DNA of 64,000 nucleotides. It comes from Sphingobium sp. AP50 (lineage in GTDB: Bacteria > Pseudomonadota > Alphaproteobacteria > Sphingomonadales > Sphingomonadaceae). Shown here in pieces: positions 18,783 through 27,069 of this stretch. Position 1 is the first letter of the stretch. Each line of letters starts with the position of its first letter. Under the pieces are notes generated by a model that ran no database searches, was not told the DNA's origin, and was given only the letters and a program-made list of their open reading frames with translations. A program made the position numbers and the translations under genes. The DNA lies in NCBI RefSeq assembly GCF_900109095.1, contig NZ_FNYZ01000002.1, forward strand, positions 1-64,000. Direction: 5' to 3'.

Positions 18783-18852
18783 CGAATCGCCTTTATATCG
18801 AGCGTGGGAAGGGATTCGCGCCCGGTTAGTCGTACCGTCCCGATAAGTCCAG

Positions 18853-20076
18853 TCAGGCCTTGAACTGCCTGCCCGCGCGCCAGCCGATCAGTGCTGCGCC
18901 GGCGAGGATGGTGGCCGCGATCAGGAAGCCGCTGCCGATGAAGGGCAGGGCCGGTTTCGGCCCGACCGACAGCGAATAGATGGCGCCGAAGAAGAGCGGG
19001 GAGACGATGCCCGCGATCGCGCCGACGCTGTTGTTGGCGCCCTGCAACTGGCCCTGTTCGGATTCGGAGACGTGGCGCGTCATCAGCGACTGGATGGTCG
19101 GCATGGCCAGACCCCACAGGCAGTTGGGGAACATGGCGGCGACGAAGAACAGGCCATTGGGCGCCAGCCCCATCGCGCCAAGGCCGATGGCGCCGAAGCA
19201 GAGGCCCATGACCATGGTGGCGCGATCCCCCAGCCGCTTGACGATCGGCCCGACCAGCAATCCCTGCACTGCCATGTCGAGCACACCGATCAGCGCCAGC
19301 AGGGTGCCGACCTGCCAGGCGCCCCAGCCATAGCGGTCACCGGCATAGAGGACGAAGATGGCCGAGAAGATATGATGCGCGAAATAGAGGAGGAAATTGC
19401 CGACGGCGAGGCTGGACAATTCGGGATGGGAGCGCAGCAACTGCAAGGCGCCAAAGGGATTGGCGCGGCGCCAGCTGAAGGCCATGCGCTTTTCGATGCT
19501 GAGGGATTCGGGCAGCACGAACAGGCCATAGAGGAAGGCGAGGCCGGACAGCGCTGCGGCCGCCCAGAAAGGCGCGCGGTGGGAAATCTCGCCCAATACG
19601 CCACCGAGCAGCGGTCCCGCGACAAAGCCGGCGCTGAATGCCGCACCGATCAGGCCATAGCCTCTGGCGCGCTCCTCCGGCGGGGTGATATCGGCCATAT
19701 AGGCGAAGGTGGAGGTGAAGCTGGACGAGGTGACACCTGCCAATATGCGCCCCAATGCCAGCCACCAGAGATTGGGCGCGAGTGCCATCAGCACATAATC
19801 GAGCGCCAGCCCGGCCACTGAAATCAGGATCACCGGGCGGCGGCCGAAACGATCAGATAGAGAGCCGATGAGCGGCGAACAGATGAACTGCATCCCCGCC
19901 CAGAGTGCGACGAACAGGCCGTTCCACATGCCCGCCGCAGCGTCGGAGCCGGACAGCGTTTCGATCAGATGCGGCAACACCGGGATGATGATGCCCATCG
20001 ACATCACATCGAGCAGCGCCGTGATCAGGATGAAGAGAATCGCGGCGGTGCGACGGGAGGGGGTGGGCGCTGTCAT
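18853..20076 (-). CDS. MFS drug/tetracycline-class exporter (TetA-like)
   Basis: A 407-residue transporter with 12 predicted membrane segments. The MFS signature between TM2 and TM3 is [16 protein letters not shown], and the TM5 antiporter-type motif is present ([19 protein letters not shown]). This combination marks the TCR/Tet subfamily of proton-driven drug exporters; tetracycline itself is not implied. ATG 20076 is used; an upstream TTG (20112) would add 12 polar residues. It may be cotranscribed with guaA. Confidence 0.88.
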   Translation of the reverse strand: MTAPTPSRRTAAILFILITALLDVMSMGIIIPVLPHLIETLSGSDAAAGMWNGLFVALWAGMQFICSPLIGSLSDRFGRRPVILISVAGLALDYVLMALAPNLWWLALGRILAGVTSSSFTSTFAYMADITPPEERARGYGLIGAAFSAGFVAGPLLGGVLGEISHRAPFWAAAALSGLAFLYGLFVLPESLSIEKRMAFSWRRANPFGALQLLRSHPELSSLAVGNFLLYFAHHIFSAIFVLYAGDRYGWGAWQVGTLLALIGVLDMAVQGLLVGPIVKRLGDRATMVMGLCFGAIGLGAMGLAPNGLFFVAAMFPNCLWGLAMPTIQSLMTRHVSESEQGQLQGANNSVGAIAGIVSPLFFGAIYSLSVGPKPALPFIGSGFLIAATILAGAALIGWRAGRQFKA

Positions 20077-20389
20077 GGTTGACGGGCTATCGCGACGCGG
20101 CGGGGATGCCAAGGGTCACGATCTGCCCATTCTGACGGCGAGGCGCGCCTGCGAACCGAACGGGATGGAACTAGAAGCACATCAGCCCCATCTCTTTGCT
20201 CGACATTCTTGCTGGTGGCGTCGAAGGTCAGCGGGCGGCCTATGTCCTGATGCAGGGCACCATGGTCGAAGTCATGCAAGACTGACCATGGCTGACCAGC
20301 GAACAGATCATTCTGCCCCTCCGGCATAGACAGGCCTGCCACATCCAGACTTTCAACCTACCATTTGCGTCTGGCAGATTCAGGCCCCC
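20077..20389. other. Intergenic, no gene recognised
   Basis: About 310 bases between the MFS start and a decayed GMC oxidoreductase end. Short frames in both directions lack family resemblance. It is probably debris from the same decay event as the neighbouring pseudogenes. Confidence 0.4.
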
Positions 20390-20503
20390 CACCGCCTTCA
20401 ATTGCGCCACCACATGCTCTGCGGCACGGGCCGTCAGCGCCATAGAGGTGAGCGTAGGATTGACTTTGCCGGTGGCGGTCATGCACGCGCCATCAGTGAC
20501 ATA
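20390..20503 (-). pseudogene. C-terminal remnant of a GMC-family FAD oxidoreductase
   Basis: The minus strand encodes YVTDGACMTATGKVNPTLT followed by SMALTARAAEHVVAQLKA. This is the FAD-contacting C-terminal motif of GMC oxidoreductases (the usual form is VDGA..P...NP.LTI.AL..R.A..I). Nothing upstream of 20503 continues the protein: that DNA is a different pseudogene on the opposite strand. Only about 38 codons of an expected 500-plus remain. Confidence 0.7.
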
Positions 20504-20569
20504 GCGGGCGGCACAGGGCGCCGTTGAATGCCACATCGCCCCGGATCGCAGCTGTGCCGACTGGCAAAG

Positions 20570-20601
20570 CCTGATCGCGGCGGAAGCGAGCCGCGATCAG
20601 G
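20570..20601. repeat. 12-bp perfect inverted repeat at pseudogene junction
   Basis: CCTGATCGCGGC and GCCGCGATCAGG flank an eight-base loop (20582-20589). It sits exactly where the Gfo/Idh/MocA remnant begins, so it may mark the deletion joint or be a leftover terminator. No T-run follows on either strand. Confidence 0.6.
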
Positions 20602-21339
20602 ACCATCACGCCCAACCATCTCCATGCCGCGCCCGCCATCGCCGCGCTGGAGGCCGGCTTCCACGTCATCTGCGACAAGCCCATGGCATCCAGTCTGGGC
20701 GAAGCGCAGGCCATGGCACGCGCGGCGCAGGCGTCCGGCCGCGCCTTCATCCTGACCCACATTTATGCAGGCTATCCGATGGTGCGTCAGATGCGGGCGA
20801 TGGTGCAGTCCGGCCTGCTGGGCCAGTTGCGGATCATTCAGGCACATTATGCGCAGGACTGGCTCGCCACCCCCTTGGAGCAGCAGGATCATAAACAGGC
20901 CGCATGGCGCACCGATCCGGCCCGCTCAGGCGGTGGCGGCGCGCTGGGCAACATCGGCAAGGGCAATCAGCTCCGCCTCAGCCTGTTCGGCAGCGCGGGC
21001 GACGTGGAATGGGATCAGGAACTCCCCAATCAGTTGCGCCACACCCGCGTCGGCGAACCGAGCCGCATTCTGGAACGCGGCAATGATCTGATGGGCATTG
21101 GCGGCTACATCACACGCCTTCCCGGCCATCATCCCGAAGGCTATCTTGAAGCCTTTGCGTAACTTTACAGCGATGCCGCAGACCAGATTCTGGCGTTGGG
21201 TGCAGGACATCCCTCCCCGGTTCCGGCACTGCCGGGGATCGAGGACGGGCTGGAGGGCGTGCGCTTCATCGCCGCCGCGCTGGCGTCACATCAGGTCGGC
21301 AATTGGATCGCGCGACCGGACTGGCCGGATCGCGGCTGA
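20602..21339 (+). pseudogene. Gfo/Idh/MocA-family oxidoreductase, 5'-truncated with an in-frame stop
   Basis: Translation from 20602 gives ITPNHLHAAPAIAALEAGFH, then VICDKPMASSLGEA, the end of a Rossmann NAD(P)-binding domain (the CDKP motif holds the conserved Lys-Pro). It continues through the substrate domain to ARPDWPDRG and a stop at 21337-21339. The N-terminal dinucleotide motif is missing, and a TAA at 21160-21162 interrupts the frame after YLEAFA; the frame resumes at once with LYSDAADQI, so a single nonsense change is likely. An isolated 159-codon frame from 20683 is not a functional enzyme. Confidence 0.82.
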
Positions 21340-21673
21340 ACGCATGCCCGGACAGTGCAGCATGGACGACTATCGTTCGTCCTCATTCACGTTCCGACAT
21401 CCAATCCGCCTGCGTAACGTTCATGCTCCAGCAAGCATGAATGCGGCAGATGATGCTGCATGCCATTTGCAGCTTTCCTTGGCGGCACGGTCGCGCCGGT
21501 CCTGTTGATGCTGTCGCCCTTCGCGGTGATGGCGGCGAAGGATTGCGGCGTCTGGAAACCGGCCGCCAAAGTCGCAAAGGCCAGCAGCGACACTCCCTGC
21601 ACCCGCGCCCGTCCGCCGCTGATGTAAAGCCGCATATTGCAGCGCAACCGTGCCGCTGCTAACGCCATGGGCC
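21340..21673. other. Intergenic, no gene recognised
   Basis: About 330 bases after the decayed oxidoreductase. A small inverted repeat, TTCATGCTCCAGCAAGCATGAA, lies near 21420. Frames on the minus strand contain no motif I recognise. Likely remnant DNA. Confidence 0.4.
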
Positions 21674-21901
21674 ATGATCCAGCCGCCCGAAACCATCCGA
21701 GTCTCCAAGTCCCGCGTCTCCTGCGACGGTTCGGGGGACATTCCCGCCGCCCTCGGCCATCCGCGCGTCTTTCTGGAGATTGACGAACATGGCTATGTCG
21801 ACTGCGGCTATTGCGATCGTCGCTTCGTGCTGATCGGCGGCGCGGCCGACACCCCCGACGCCGCGGCCAAGCCGGACATCGCTTCGGGCGCCAGCCTCTA
21901 A
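21674..21901 (+). CDS. Zinc-finger protein of the CHCC/NDUFS6-like family
   Basis: A 75-residue protein. The segment HPRVFLEIDEHGYVDCGYCDRRFVL carries the CHCC zinc-finger pattern (Cys in RVSCDG, His in GHPRV, CxxC in CGYC), as in alphaproteobacterial homologues of the mitochondrial complex I accessory subunit NDUFS6. ATG 21674 starts just before the conserved IRVSKSRVSCDG region. In bacteria the function is not firmly known; a link with respiratory complex I is inferred from the homologue. Confidence 0.85.
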   Translation: MIQPPETIRVSKSRVSCDGSGDIPAALGHPRVFLEIDEHGYVDCGYCDRRFVLIGGAADTPDAAAKPDIASGASL

Positions 21902-21932
21902 CTCTATCGGCGGCGCTGCCGCTTATGAAAAA

Positions 21933-21996
21933 CTCTGCGTTCTCTGCGCCTTTGCGCGAATAAATTTTTGCGCGCAGAGGCGCAGAGAACGCAAAG
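21933..21996. repeat. 26-bp imperfect inverted repeat
   Basis: Arms 21933-21958 and 21971-21996 begin CTCTGCGTTCTCTGCGCC and, on the complement, CTTTGCGTTCTCTGCGCC. They differ at about three positions around a 12-base AT-rich loop. It stands between the zinc-finger gene and tldD and could act as a terminator; the composition (repeated CTCTGCG) resembles dispersed palindromes known from many genomes. Confidence 0.75.
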
Positions 21997-22069
21997 CCAT
22001 TTCGAGAGCCGCATCGCGGCCTTGTTTTTGCCCTTGGGCGAACGCGACCTCCCGCCTATATCGGGCGGC

Positions 22070-23512
22070 ATGACCGATCTCGCTTCGCAATTCACTGATG
22101 CCCGTGGCCTTCTCTATCGTCCGGGTCTGCTCGATCCCGATGGCGCGCGCCGCCTGACCGCACAGGCGCTCGGCCAGTGCGACGATGGCGAACTTTATCT
22201 GCAATATCGGGCGAGCGAGAGCTTCGGCTTCGACGATGGCCGATTGAAGACCGCCGACTATTCGACCGACGCGGGCTTCGGCCTGCGCGGCGTGTCGGGC
22301 GAGATGACCGGTTTCGCCCATGCCAATGACCTCAGCGAAGCGGCAATCCGCAAGGCCGCGCAGACGCTGACCCTGCTCGATCCGGCCAAGGGCCAGCCCG
22401 CCCCGCCGCCGCAGCGCACCAATCGCCACCTCTATACCGACGCCAATCCGCTGGAGATCGTGCCCTTCGCCGAGAAGGTCGCGCTCTGTGCCGAGATCGA
22501 CGCTGCCGCCCGCGCCCGCGACCCGCGCGTCGCGCAGGTGTCGGTCAGCATCGCGGGAAGCTGGTCCGTGGTCGAAATCGTCCGCGCCGACGGCTTTACC
22601 GCCACCGACATCCGCCCGCTCGTCCGCCTCAACGTCTCCGTCATCCTGGAGGAAAATGGCCGCCGCGAAACCGGCGTGTTCGGCATTGGCGGCCGCTATC
22701 TCTATGATCAGGTCATGGACCCGGCCGTCTGGAACCGCGCCATCGACGAAGCGCTGGCGCAGGCCCGCGTCAACATGCGCTCGGTCGCCGCGCCCGCTGG
22801 CGAGATGACCGTGCTGCTCGGCTCCGGCTGGCCCGGCGTGCTGGTGCATGAAGCGATCGGCCATGGTCTGGAAGGCGATTTCAACCGCAAGGGCACCAGC
22901 GCCTTCTCCGGCCGCATCGGCCAGCGCGTCGCTGCGCCCGGCGTCACCGTGGTCGACGATGGCAGCATGATGGACCGTCGCGGCTCGCTCTCGATCGATG
23001 ATGAAGGCACGCCGACGCAGGAAAATATCCTGATCGAGGACGGCATCCTCAAAGGCTATATGCAGGATCGCCTGAACGCCCGGCTGATGGGGGTCGCCCC
23101 CACCGGCAACGGGCGGCGGGAATCCTATGCCCACGCCCCGATGCCGCGCATGACAAACACCTTCATCAAGGGCGGCAATGACGATCCCGAAGAGCTGCTC
23201 AGCCGCATGAAATCCGGCATCTTCGCCAAGAGCTTCGGCGGCGGTCAGGTCGACATCGTCTCGGGCAAGTTCGTCTTCTCCTGCACGGAGGCCTATAAGG
23301 TCGAAAATGGCAAGCTGGGCGATCCGATCAAGGGCGCGACCCTGATCGGCGACGGCCCGACCGCCCTGACCAAGGTGGTCGGCATCGGCAGTGACTGGGC
23401 GCTGGATGAAGGCGTGGGCATGTGCGGCAAGGGTGGACAGAGCGTGCCCGCAGGCGTCGGCCAGCCTACCTTGCTGGTGGAAGGCCTCACGGTCGGCGGT
23501 ACGGCGACCTGA
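22070..23512 (+). CDS. tldD: TldD-family metallopeptidase
   Basis: A 480-residue protein of the TldD/PmbA family, zinc proteases that process modified peptides and the CcdA antitoxin in E. coli. The metal site HEAIGH is at residues 260-265, followed by GLEGDFNRKGTSAFSG. ATG 22070 is used; readings from further upstream pass through the inverted repeat. The partner tldE/pmbA is not in the window. A strong hairpin follows directly after the stop. Confidence 0.94.
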   Translation: MTDLASQFTDARGLLYRPGLLDPDGARRLTAQALGQCDDGELYLQYRASESFGFDDGRLKTADYSTDAGFGLRGVSGEMTGFAHANDLSEAAIRKAAQTLTLLDPAKGQPAPPPQRTNRHLYTDANPLEIVPFAEKVALCAEIDAAARARDPRVAQVSVSIAGSWSVVEIVRADGFTATDIRPLVRLNVSVILEENGRRETGVFGIGGRYLYDQVMDPAVWNRAIDEALAQARVNMRSVAAPAGEMTVLLGSGWPGVLVHEAIGHGLEGDFNRKGTSAFSGRIGQRVAAPGVTVVDDGSMMDRRGSLSIDDEGTPTQENILIEDGILKGYMQDRLNARLMGVAPTGNGRRESYAHAPMPRMTNTFIKGGNDDPEELLSRMKSGIFAKSFGGGQVDIVSGKFVFSCTEAYKVENGKLGDPIKGATLIGDGPTALTKVVGIGSDWALDEGVGMCGKGGQSVPAGVGQPTLLVEGLTVGGTAT

Positions 23513-23521
23513 CGCAATAAA

Positions 23522-23554
23522 GCTCCGGTCCGCCACGCGGCGACCGGAGCCTTT
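23522..23554 (+). terminator. Rho-independent-like terminator after tldD
   Basis: GCTCCGGTC (23522-23530) pairs with GACCGGAGC (23542-23550), with further pairing inside the loop (CGCC/CGGC). CTTTCCCC follows. It begins nine bases after the tldD stop. Confidence 0.75.
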
Positions 23555-23603
23555 CCCCCCATGAGTGGCGGGAACCGACCCGCCGCTTCGTCATTGGGGT
23601 TAT

Positions 23604-24179
23604 ATGAACATGCTGACCGACAGCCATGATGCCGTGACCGCCGACTGGGCGGCCGCTTTGCTCGACTTCTGGTTCAACCAGGTCGGCGAAGCGGGATGGT
23701 ATAGCCATGATCCCGCGCTCGACCGGACCTGCATCACCCGCTTCGACCGGCTGTGGCGCGAAAAGCAGGCGCTCCCCGCCGACGCCTTTCTCGATCGGGC
23801 CGACGATGCGCTGGCCGCCGTGCTGCTGTTCGACCAGCTACCCCGCAACATGTATCGCGACACGGCGCAGGCCTTCTCGACCGATGCGCTGGCGCGCGAC
23901 ATTGCGCGCGGCGCCATCGCGCAGGGCTATGACATTCAGATCGGCGGCGCGGGCCGACTCTTCTTCTACATGCCTTTCCAGCATAGCGAAGCGCTGGAGG
24001 ATCAGGATCTGTCGCTCAGCCTGTTCGAAGGGGCAAGCGATGCGCGATCGTTGGAATTTGCGCGCGAACATCATGCAACCATCGCCCGCTTCGGTCGTTT
24101 CCCGCATCGCAACGCCGCCCTTGGGCGCCCTACCCTGCCCGCAGAAGCCGAGGCGGTGGCTGAAGGCGCGCGCTGGTAA
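23604..24179 (+). CDS. DUF924-family protein
   Basis: A 191-residue soluble protein. Recognisable parts of the DUF924 family are LLDFWFNQVGE..GWY near the start, LLFDQLPRNMYRD and LFFYMPFQHSE in the middle, and HHATIARFGRFPHRN near the end. The fold is all-helical (TPR-like) and the biochemical role is unknown. ATG 23604 precedes the domain without a strong ribosome site. It stands alone between tldD and the nitrogen operon. Confidence 0.9.
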   Translation: MNMLTDSHDAVTADWAAALLDFWFNQVGEAGWYSHDPALDRTCITRFDRLWREKQALPADAFLDRADDALAAVLLFDQLPRNMYRDTAQAFSTDALARDIARGAIAQGYDIQIGGAGRLFFYMPFQHSEALEDQDLSLSLFEGASDARSLEFAREHHATIARFGRFPHRNAALGRPTLPAEAEAVAEGARW

Positions 24180-24284
24180 CAAAGCTGCCCAAAAATTAGG
24201 CACCGACGCCAGCCTGCCCATTTTTTTGGCGGTGCAGCATGGGCCGTCGCGCCCAAAGCCCGCATTAACCCGTCTTTAGCAATT

Positions 24285-24300
24285 TGGCACGCCTCTTGCT
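24285..24300 (+). promoter_or_regulatory. Sigma-54 promoter of glnK-amtB
   Basis: TGGCACG, four bases, TTGCT: a full match to the -24/-12 consensus TGGCACG-N4-TTGCW with correct spacing. It is 34 bases before the glnK start. Transcription would need RpoN and an activator, presumably NtrC under nitrogen limitation; I could not identify a convincing NtrC site upstream. Confidence 0.93.
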
Positions 24301-24333
24301 GGTAGTCCCCCGCACACCAAATAAGGGGGCGAC

Positions 24334-24672
24334 ATGAAACTTGTCATGGCTATCATCAAGCCGTTCAAGCTTGACGATGTCCGCGAGGCACTCTCCTCGC
24401 TCGGCATCGCTGGTATGACGGTCAGCGAAGTGAAGGGCTTCGGCCGCCAGAAGGGGCAGACCGAAATCTACCGCGGCGCCGAATATTCCACCAACATGGT
24501 CCCGAAGATCAAGATCGAGGTCGTTTGTGACGACGATCTGGCACCCCGCGTCGTGGAAGCGACCCAGGCGGCGGCCAATTCGGGCGCCATCGGCGATGGC
24601 AAGATCTTCGTCCTCGATGTCGGTCAGGCCGTGCGTATCCGCACTGGCGAGACCGGCGAAACCGCGCTGTAA
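24334..24672 (+). CDS. glnK: P-II nitrogen regulator GlnK
   Basis: A 112-residue P-II protein. The T-loop contains EIYRGAEYSTNMVPK with the uridylylatable Tyr in YRGAEY; the B-loop and C-loop motifs are GAIGDGKIFV and RIRTGE. It senses 2-oxoglutarate, ATP/ADP and glutamine state and gates the ammonium channel encoded 13 bases downstream. Linkage with amtB and a sigma-54 promoter favours GlnK over GlnB. Confidence 0.96.
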   Translation: MKLVMAIIKPFKLDDVREALSSLGIAGMTVSEVKGFGRQKGQTEIYRGAEYSTNMVPKIKIEVVCDDDLAPRVVEATQAAANSGAIGDGKIFVLDVGQAVRIRTGETGETAL

Positions 24673-24685
24673 GAAGGGGGAAATA

Positions 24686-26032
24686 ATGACCTTTTCCAAG
24701 AAACTTGGCGGCGTGGCGGGGGCTGTGGCCCTGTCGCTCTTCACCGCCCTGCCCGCCTGGGCGCAGGACGCTGCCGCGCCTGCCGCCACGGTCGACAAGG
24801 GCGACGTCGCCTGGATGATGACCTCCACCGTTCTGGTTCTGGCGATGATCCTGCCGGGCCTGGCCCTCTTCTACGGCGGTCTGGTCCGCAGCAAGAACAT
24901 GCTGTCGGTGATGACGCAGATCGGCGCCGCCGCCTGTCTCGCCATGCTGATCTGGGTGATCTACGGCTATTCGATGGCCTTCGGCCCCGACTATACCAGC
25001 GGCCTCAGCAACTTCGTCTCGACCTTCGACAAGGCGTTCCTGAAGGGTGTCACGCCCGCTTCACAGGCCGCGACCTTCACCGCCGGCGTCGAAATCCCCG
25101 AATATGTGTTCATCAGCTTCCAGATGACCTTCGCTGCGATCACCGTTGCGCTGGTGCTGGGTTCGGTGGTCGAACGCATCAAATTCTCGGCCGTGATGGT
25201 GTTCGCCGCCGTGTGGCTGACGATCGTCTATTTCCCGATCGCGCACATGGTATGGGCGGCTTCGGGCTATTTCTTCAAGGTCGGCGCGCTCGACTTTGCG
25301 GGCGGCACCGTCGTCCACATCAACGCGGGTGTTTCGGCTCTGGTGGCCTGCATCATCCTGGGCAAGCGCATCGGCTATCCCAAGGAACCGATGGCCCCGC
25401 ACTCGCTGGTTCTGACCGGCGTTGGCACCGGCCTGCTGTGGGTCGGCTGGTTCGGCTTCAACGCCGGTTCGGCGCTGGAAGCCAATGGCTCGGCGGCTCT
25501 CGCCATGATCAACACCTTCGTCGCCACCGCGTCTGCCGGCCTCTTCTGGATGCTTGCTGAAAAGCTGAACGGTCACAAGGGTTCGGCTCTGGGCTTCTGC
25601 TCGGGCATCATCGCCGGCCTCGTCGCCGTCACCCCAGCTGCGGGCAACTCCGGCCCGTTCGGTGCGATCATCCTGGGCGCCGTCGCTTCGATCGTCTGCT
25701 TCTATGCCGTCACCGTCCTCAAGCCCAAGCTCGGCTATGACGACAGCCTGGACGCCTTCGGCATCCACGGCATCGGCGGCATGATCGGCGCCATCGGCAC
25801 CGCCATCGTCTACTCGCCTGCCTTTGGTGGCCCCGGCGCTGCGGACTATGAAATCGGCGCCAAGCTGATCGTCCAGATCGAAGCGGTCGTCGTGACCATC
25901 ATCTGGGCCTCGATCGGCACCGCCATCGCCATCTTCATTGCCAAGGCCGTCACCGGTCTGCGGGTCAGCCAGGAGGTCGAATATGAAGGCCTCGACCTCG
26001 GCGAACATGGCGAGCGCGCTTACAACCTCTAA
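24686..26032 (+). CDS. amtB: Ammonium transporter AmtB
   Basis: A 448-residue channel with a signal peptide (ending PAWAQ) and 11 membrane segments. Conserved pieces include LPGLALFYGGLVRSKNMLSV, DFAGGTVVHINAGVSALV and FGIHGIGGMIGAIGTAI with the pore histidine. ATG 24686 follows AAGGGGGAAATA and is the start that yields the signal peptide; longer readings run back into glnK. It conducts ammonium and is closed by GlnK when nitrogen is plentiful. Confidence 0.96.
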   Translation: MTFSKKLGGVAGAVALSLFTALPAWAQDAAAPAATVDKGDVAWMMTSTVLVLAMILPGLALFYGGLVRSKNMLSVMTQIGAAACLAMLIWVIYGYSMAFGPDYTSGLSNFVSTFDKAFLKGVTPASQAATFTAGVEIPEYVFISFQMTFAAITVALVLGSVVERIKFSAVMVFAAVWLTIVYFPIAHMVWAASGYFFKVGALDFAGGTVVHINAGVSALVACIILGKRIGYPKEPMAPHSLVLTGVGTGLLWVGWFGFNAGSALEANGSAALAMINTFVATASAGLFWMLAEKLNGHKGSALGFCSGIIAGLVAVTPAAGNSGPFGAIILGAVASIVCFYAVTVLKPKLGYDDSLDAFGIHGIGGMIGAIGTAIVYSPAFGGPGAADYEIGAKLIVQIEAVVVTIIWASIGTAIAIFIAKAVTGLRVSQEVEYEGLDLGEHGERAYNL

Positions 26033-26104
26033 GTTTGGCAGGGCGGCCCGCCTGACGGGCAAGGGCCGCCCGCCTCCCCATGTTCCTCCTGCGAACATGC
26101 CTTG

Positions 26105-26134
26105 GGGCCGGTGTGAAAACACCGGCCCTATTTT
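26105..26134 (+). terminator. Terminator of glnK-amtB
   Basis: GGGCCGGTGT (26105-26114), loop GAAA, ACACCGGCCC (26119-26128), then TATTTTT. A ten-base perfect stem and a T-run make this a classic intrinsic terminator, about 70 bases after amtB. Confidence 0.93.
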
Positions 26135-26328
26135 TGTGGGCGGAGTATTGGAGGGTGATGGGATGAAGGGTGGGAGCCAAGCGATATGGGATGCCTATAC
26201 TTGAAAGCGCGTCCCTCCTTCCATCACCCCAGCGAAAGCTGGCATGACGATTAAAGCGTCTACTGGCGATCAAACTCGGTCAATCAGAATGCCTTACTAA
26301 ACGTCCGAAAGCTGACTATGCTGGATGG

Positions 26329-26862
26329 ATGGGAATACGAACCAGCGCAGTCCTAAACTCGGCCATTTTAGCGATTGGATTTATTCCGTCCGCCGCGTTC
26401 GCCTATTGCACCGGCTGGGACAAAACTCTCCCCAACTATGATCCTCGCTATTACTCCGTTGCCCACGAGTTTCGTAGGTCAGAGTGGGTGGTAAAGGCCA
26501 AGGTGCTCAAAGAAACGTGGATTGGAGAGGATGGAAAGGAACGGGCACTACAGCCACCGTTCCAAAATGATTCTCCGCGCCCCTGGGGTTTTGATCCGTA
26601 TGCAGGCGCCTTCTACGATCTTCAGGTACAGCGGGTTTTCAAAGGTACTCCACCTGCGACTTTCAGGGTATTCAGCGAAAACGCTACGAATAGGTTCTGG
26701 CTCAATAAAGATGAGGAGATATTGGCATTTGTCTCCGGAGAGGTGTTTGAAGCGCCGATAGGGAAACAACGCACGTTAGACACCTGCGGTAATTTCCGCC
26801 CTTTCCCCAAGGCCAACGGCATCATGGCTGCTGTGATCAAAGCGGCGCGGGATCAGAAATAA
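26329..26862 (+). CDS. Exported protein of unknown function
   Basis: A 177-residue protein with a signal peptide (ILAIGFIPSAAFA-YC) and two cysteines in the mature part (YCTGW and LDTCGNF). The body reads as a small beta-rich domain (WVVKAKVLKETWIGEDGK, FYDLQVQRVFKGTPPATFRV), a pattern seen in secreted proteins of uncharacterised families. Base composition is less GC-rich than its neighbours, hinting at later arrival. It stands between the amtB terminator and palindromic repeats. No function can be assigned. Confidence 0.75.
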   Translation: MGIRTSAVLNSAILAIGFIPSAAFAYCTGWDKTLPNYDPRYYSVAHEFRRSEWVVKAKVLKETWIGEDGKERALQPPFQNDSPRPWGFDPYAGAFYDLQVQRVFKGTPPATFRVFSENATNRFWLNKDEEILAFVSGEVFEAPIGKQRTLDTCGNFRPFPKANGIMAAVIKAARDQK

Positions 26863-26918
26863 GCGACAACTTCAATAGCTGATGCTTCGAAATCCGACAA
26901 ACCGCGAACCACCCTTCT

Positions 26919-27032
26919 CCGTCATTCCCGCGAAGGCGGGAACACATCTCGCCGCCTGCCAACAAAGTGAAAAGGCGGGAGATGGATCCCCGCGTTGACC
27001 TACGGCCGCCCTTCGGGTCGCGGGGATGACGG
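26919..27032. repeat. Palindromic dispersed repeat, family A copy 1
   Basis: The ends are CCGTCATTCCCGCGAAGGCG and, inverted, CCGTCATCCCCGCGACCCG. The sequence GGGAGATGGATCCCCGC inside matches the copies at 57630-57721 and 60834-60923. It occupies the gap between convergent genes (26862 and 27070) and may terminate both. A fragment, CAGCGAAAGCTGGCATGACG, lies near 26231. Confidence 0.85.
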
Positions 27033-27069
27033 TGTAGGAATGATGCGTCTTCAATCGTCCCCCACAACC

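Noticed and set aside
22032-23536. Long open frame on the minus strand across tldD
   Set aside because: It is an antisense shadow of a high-GC gene; the plus frame has the HEAIGH metal site and full family length.
24190-24240. GCACCG ... CGGTGC inverted halves upstream of glnK as an NtrC site
   Set aside because: The halves are about 26 bases apart, far from the usual TGCACC-N5-GGTGCA layout, and they overlap a better hairpin reading.
26919-27032. CRISPR-like repeats
   Set aside because: The repeats are single palindromes scattered between genes, not arrays with regular spacers, and no cas gene is present.
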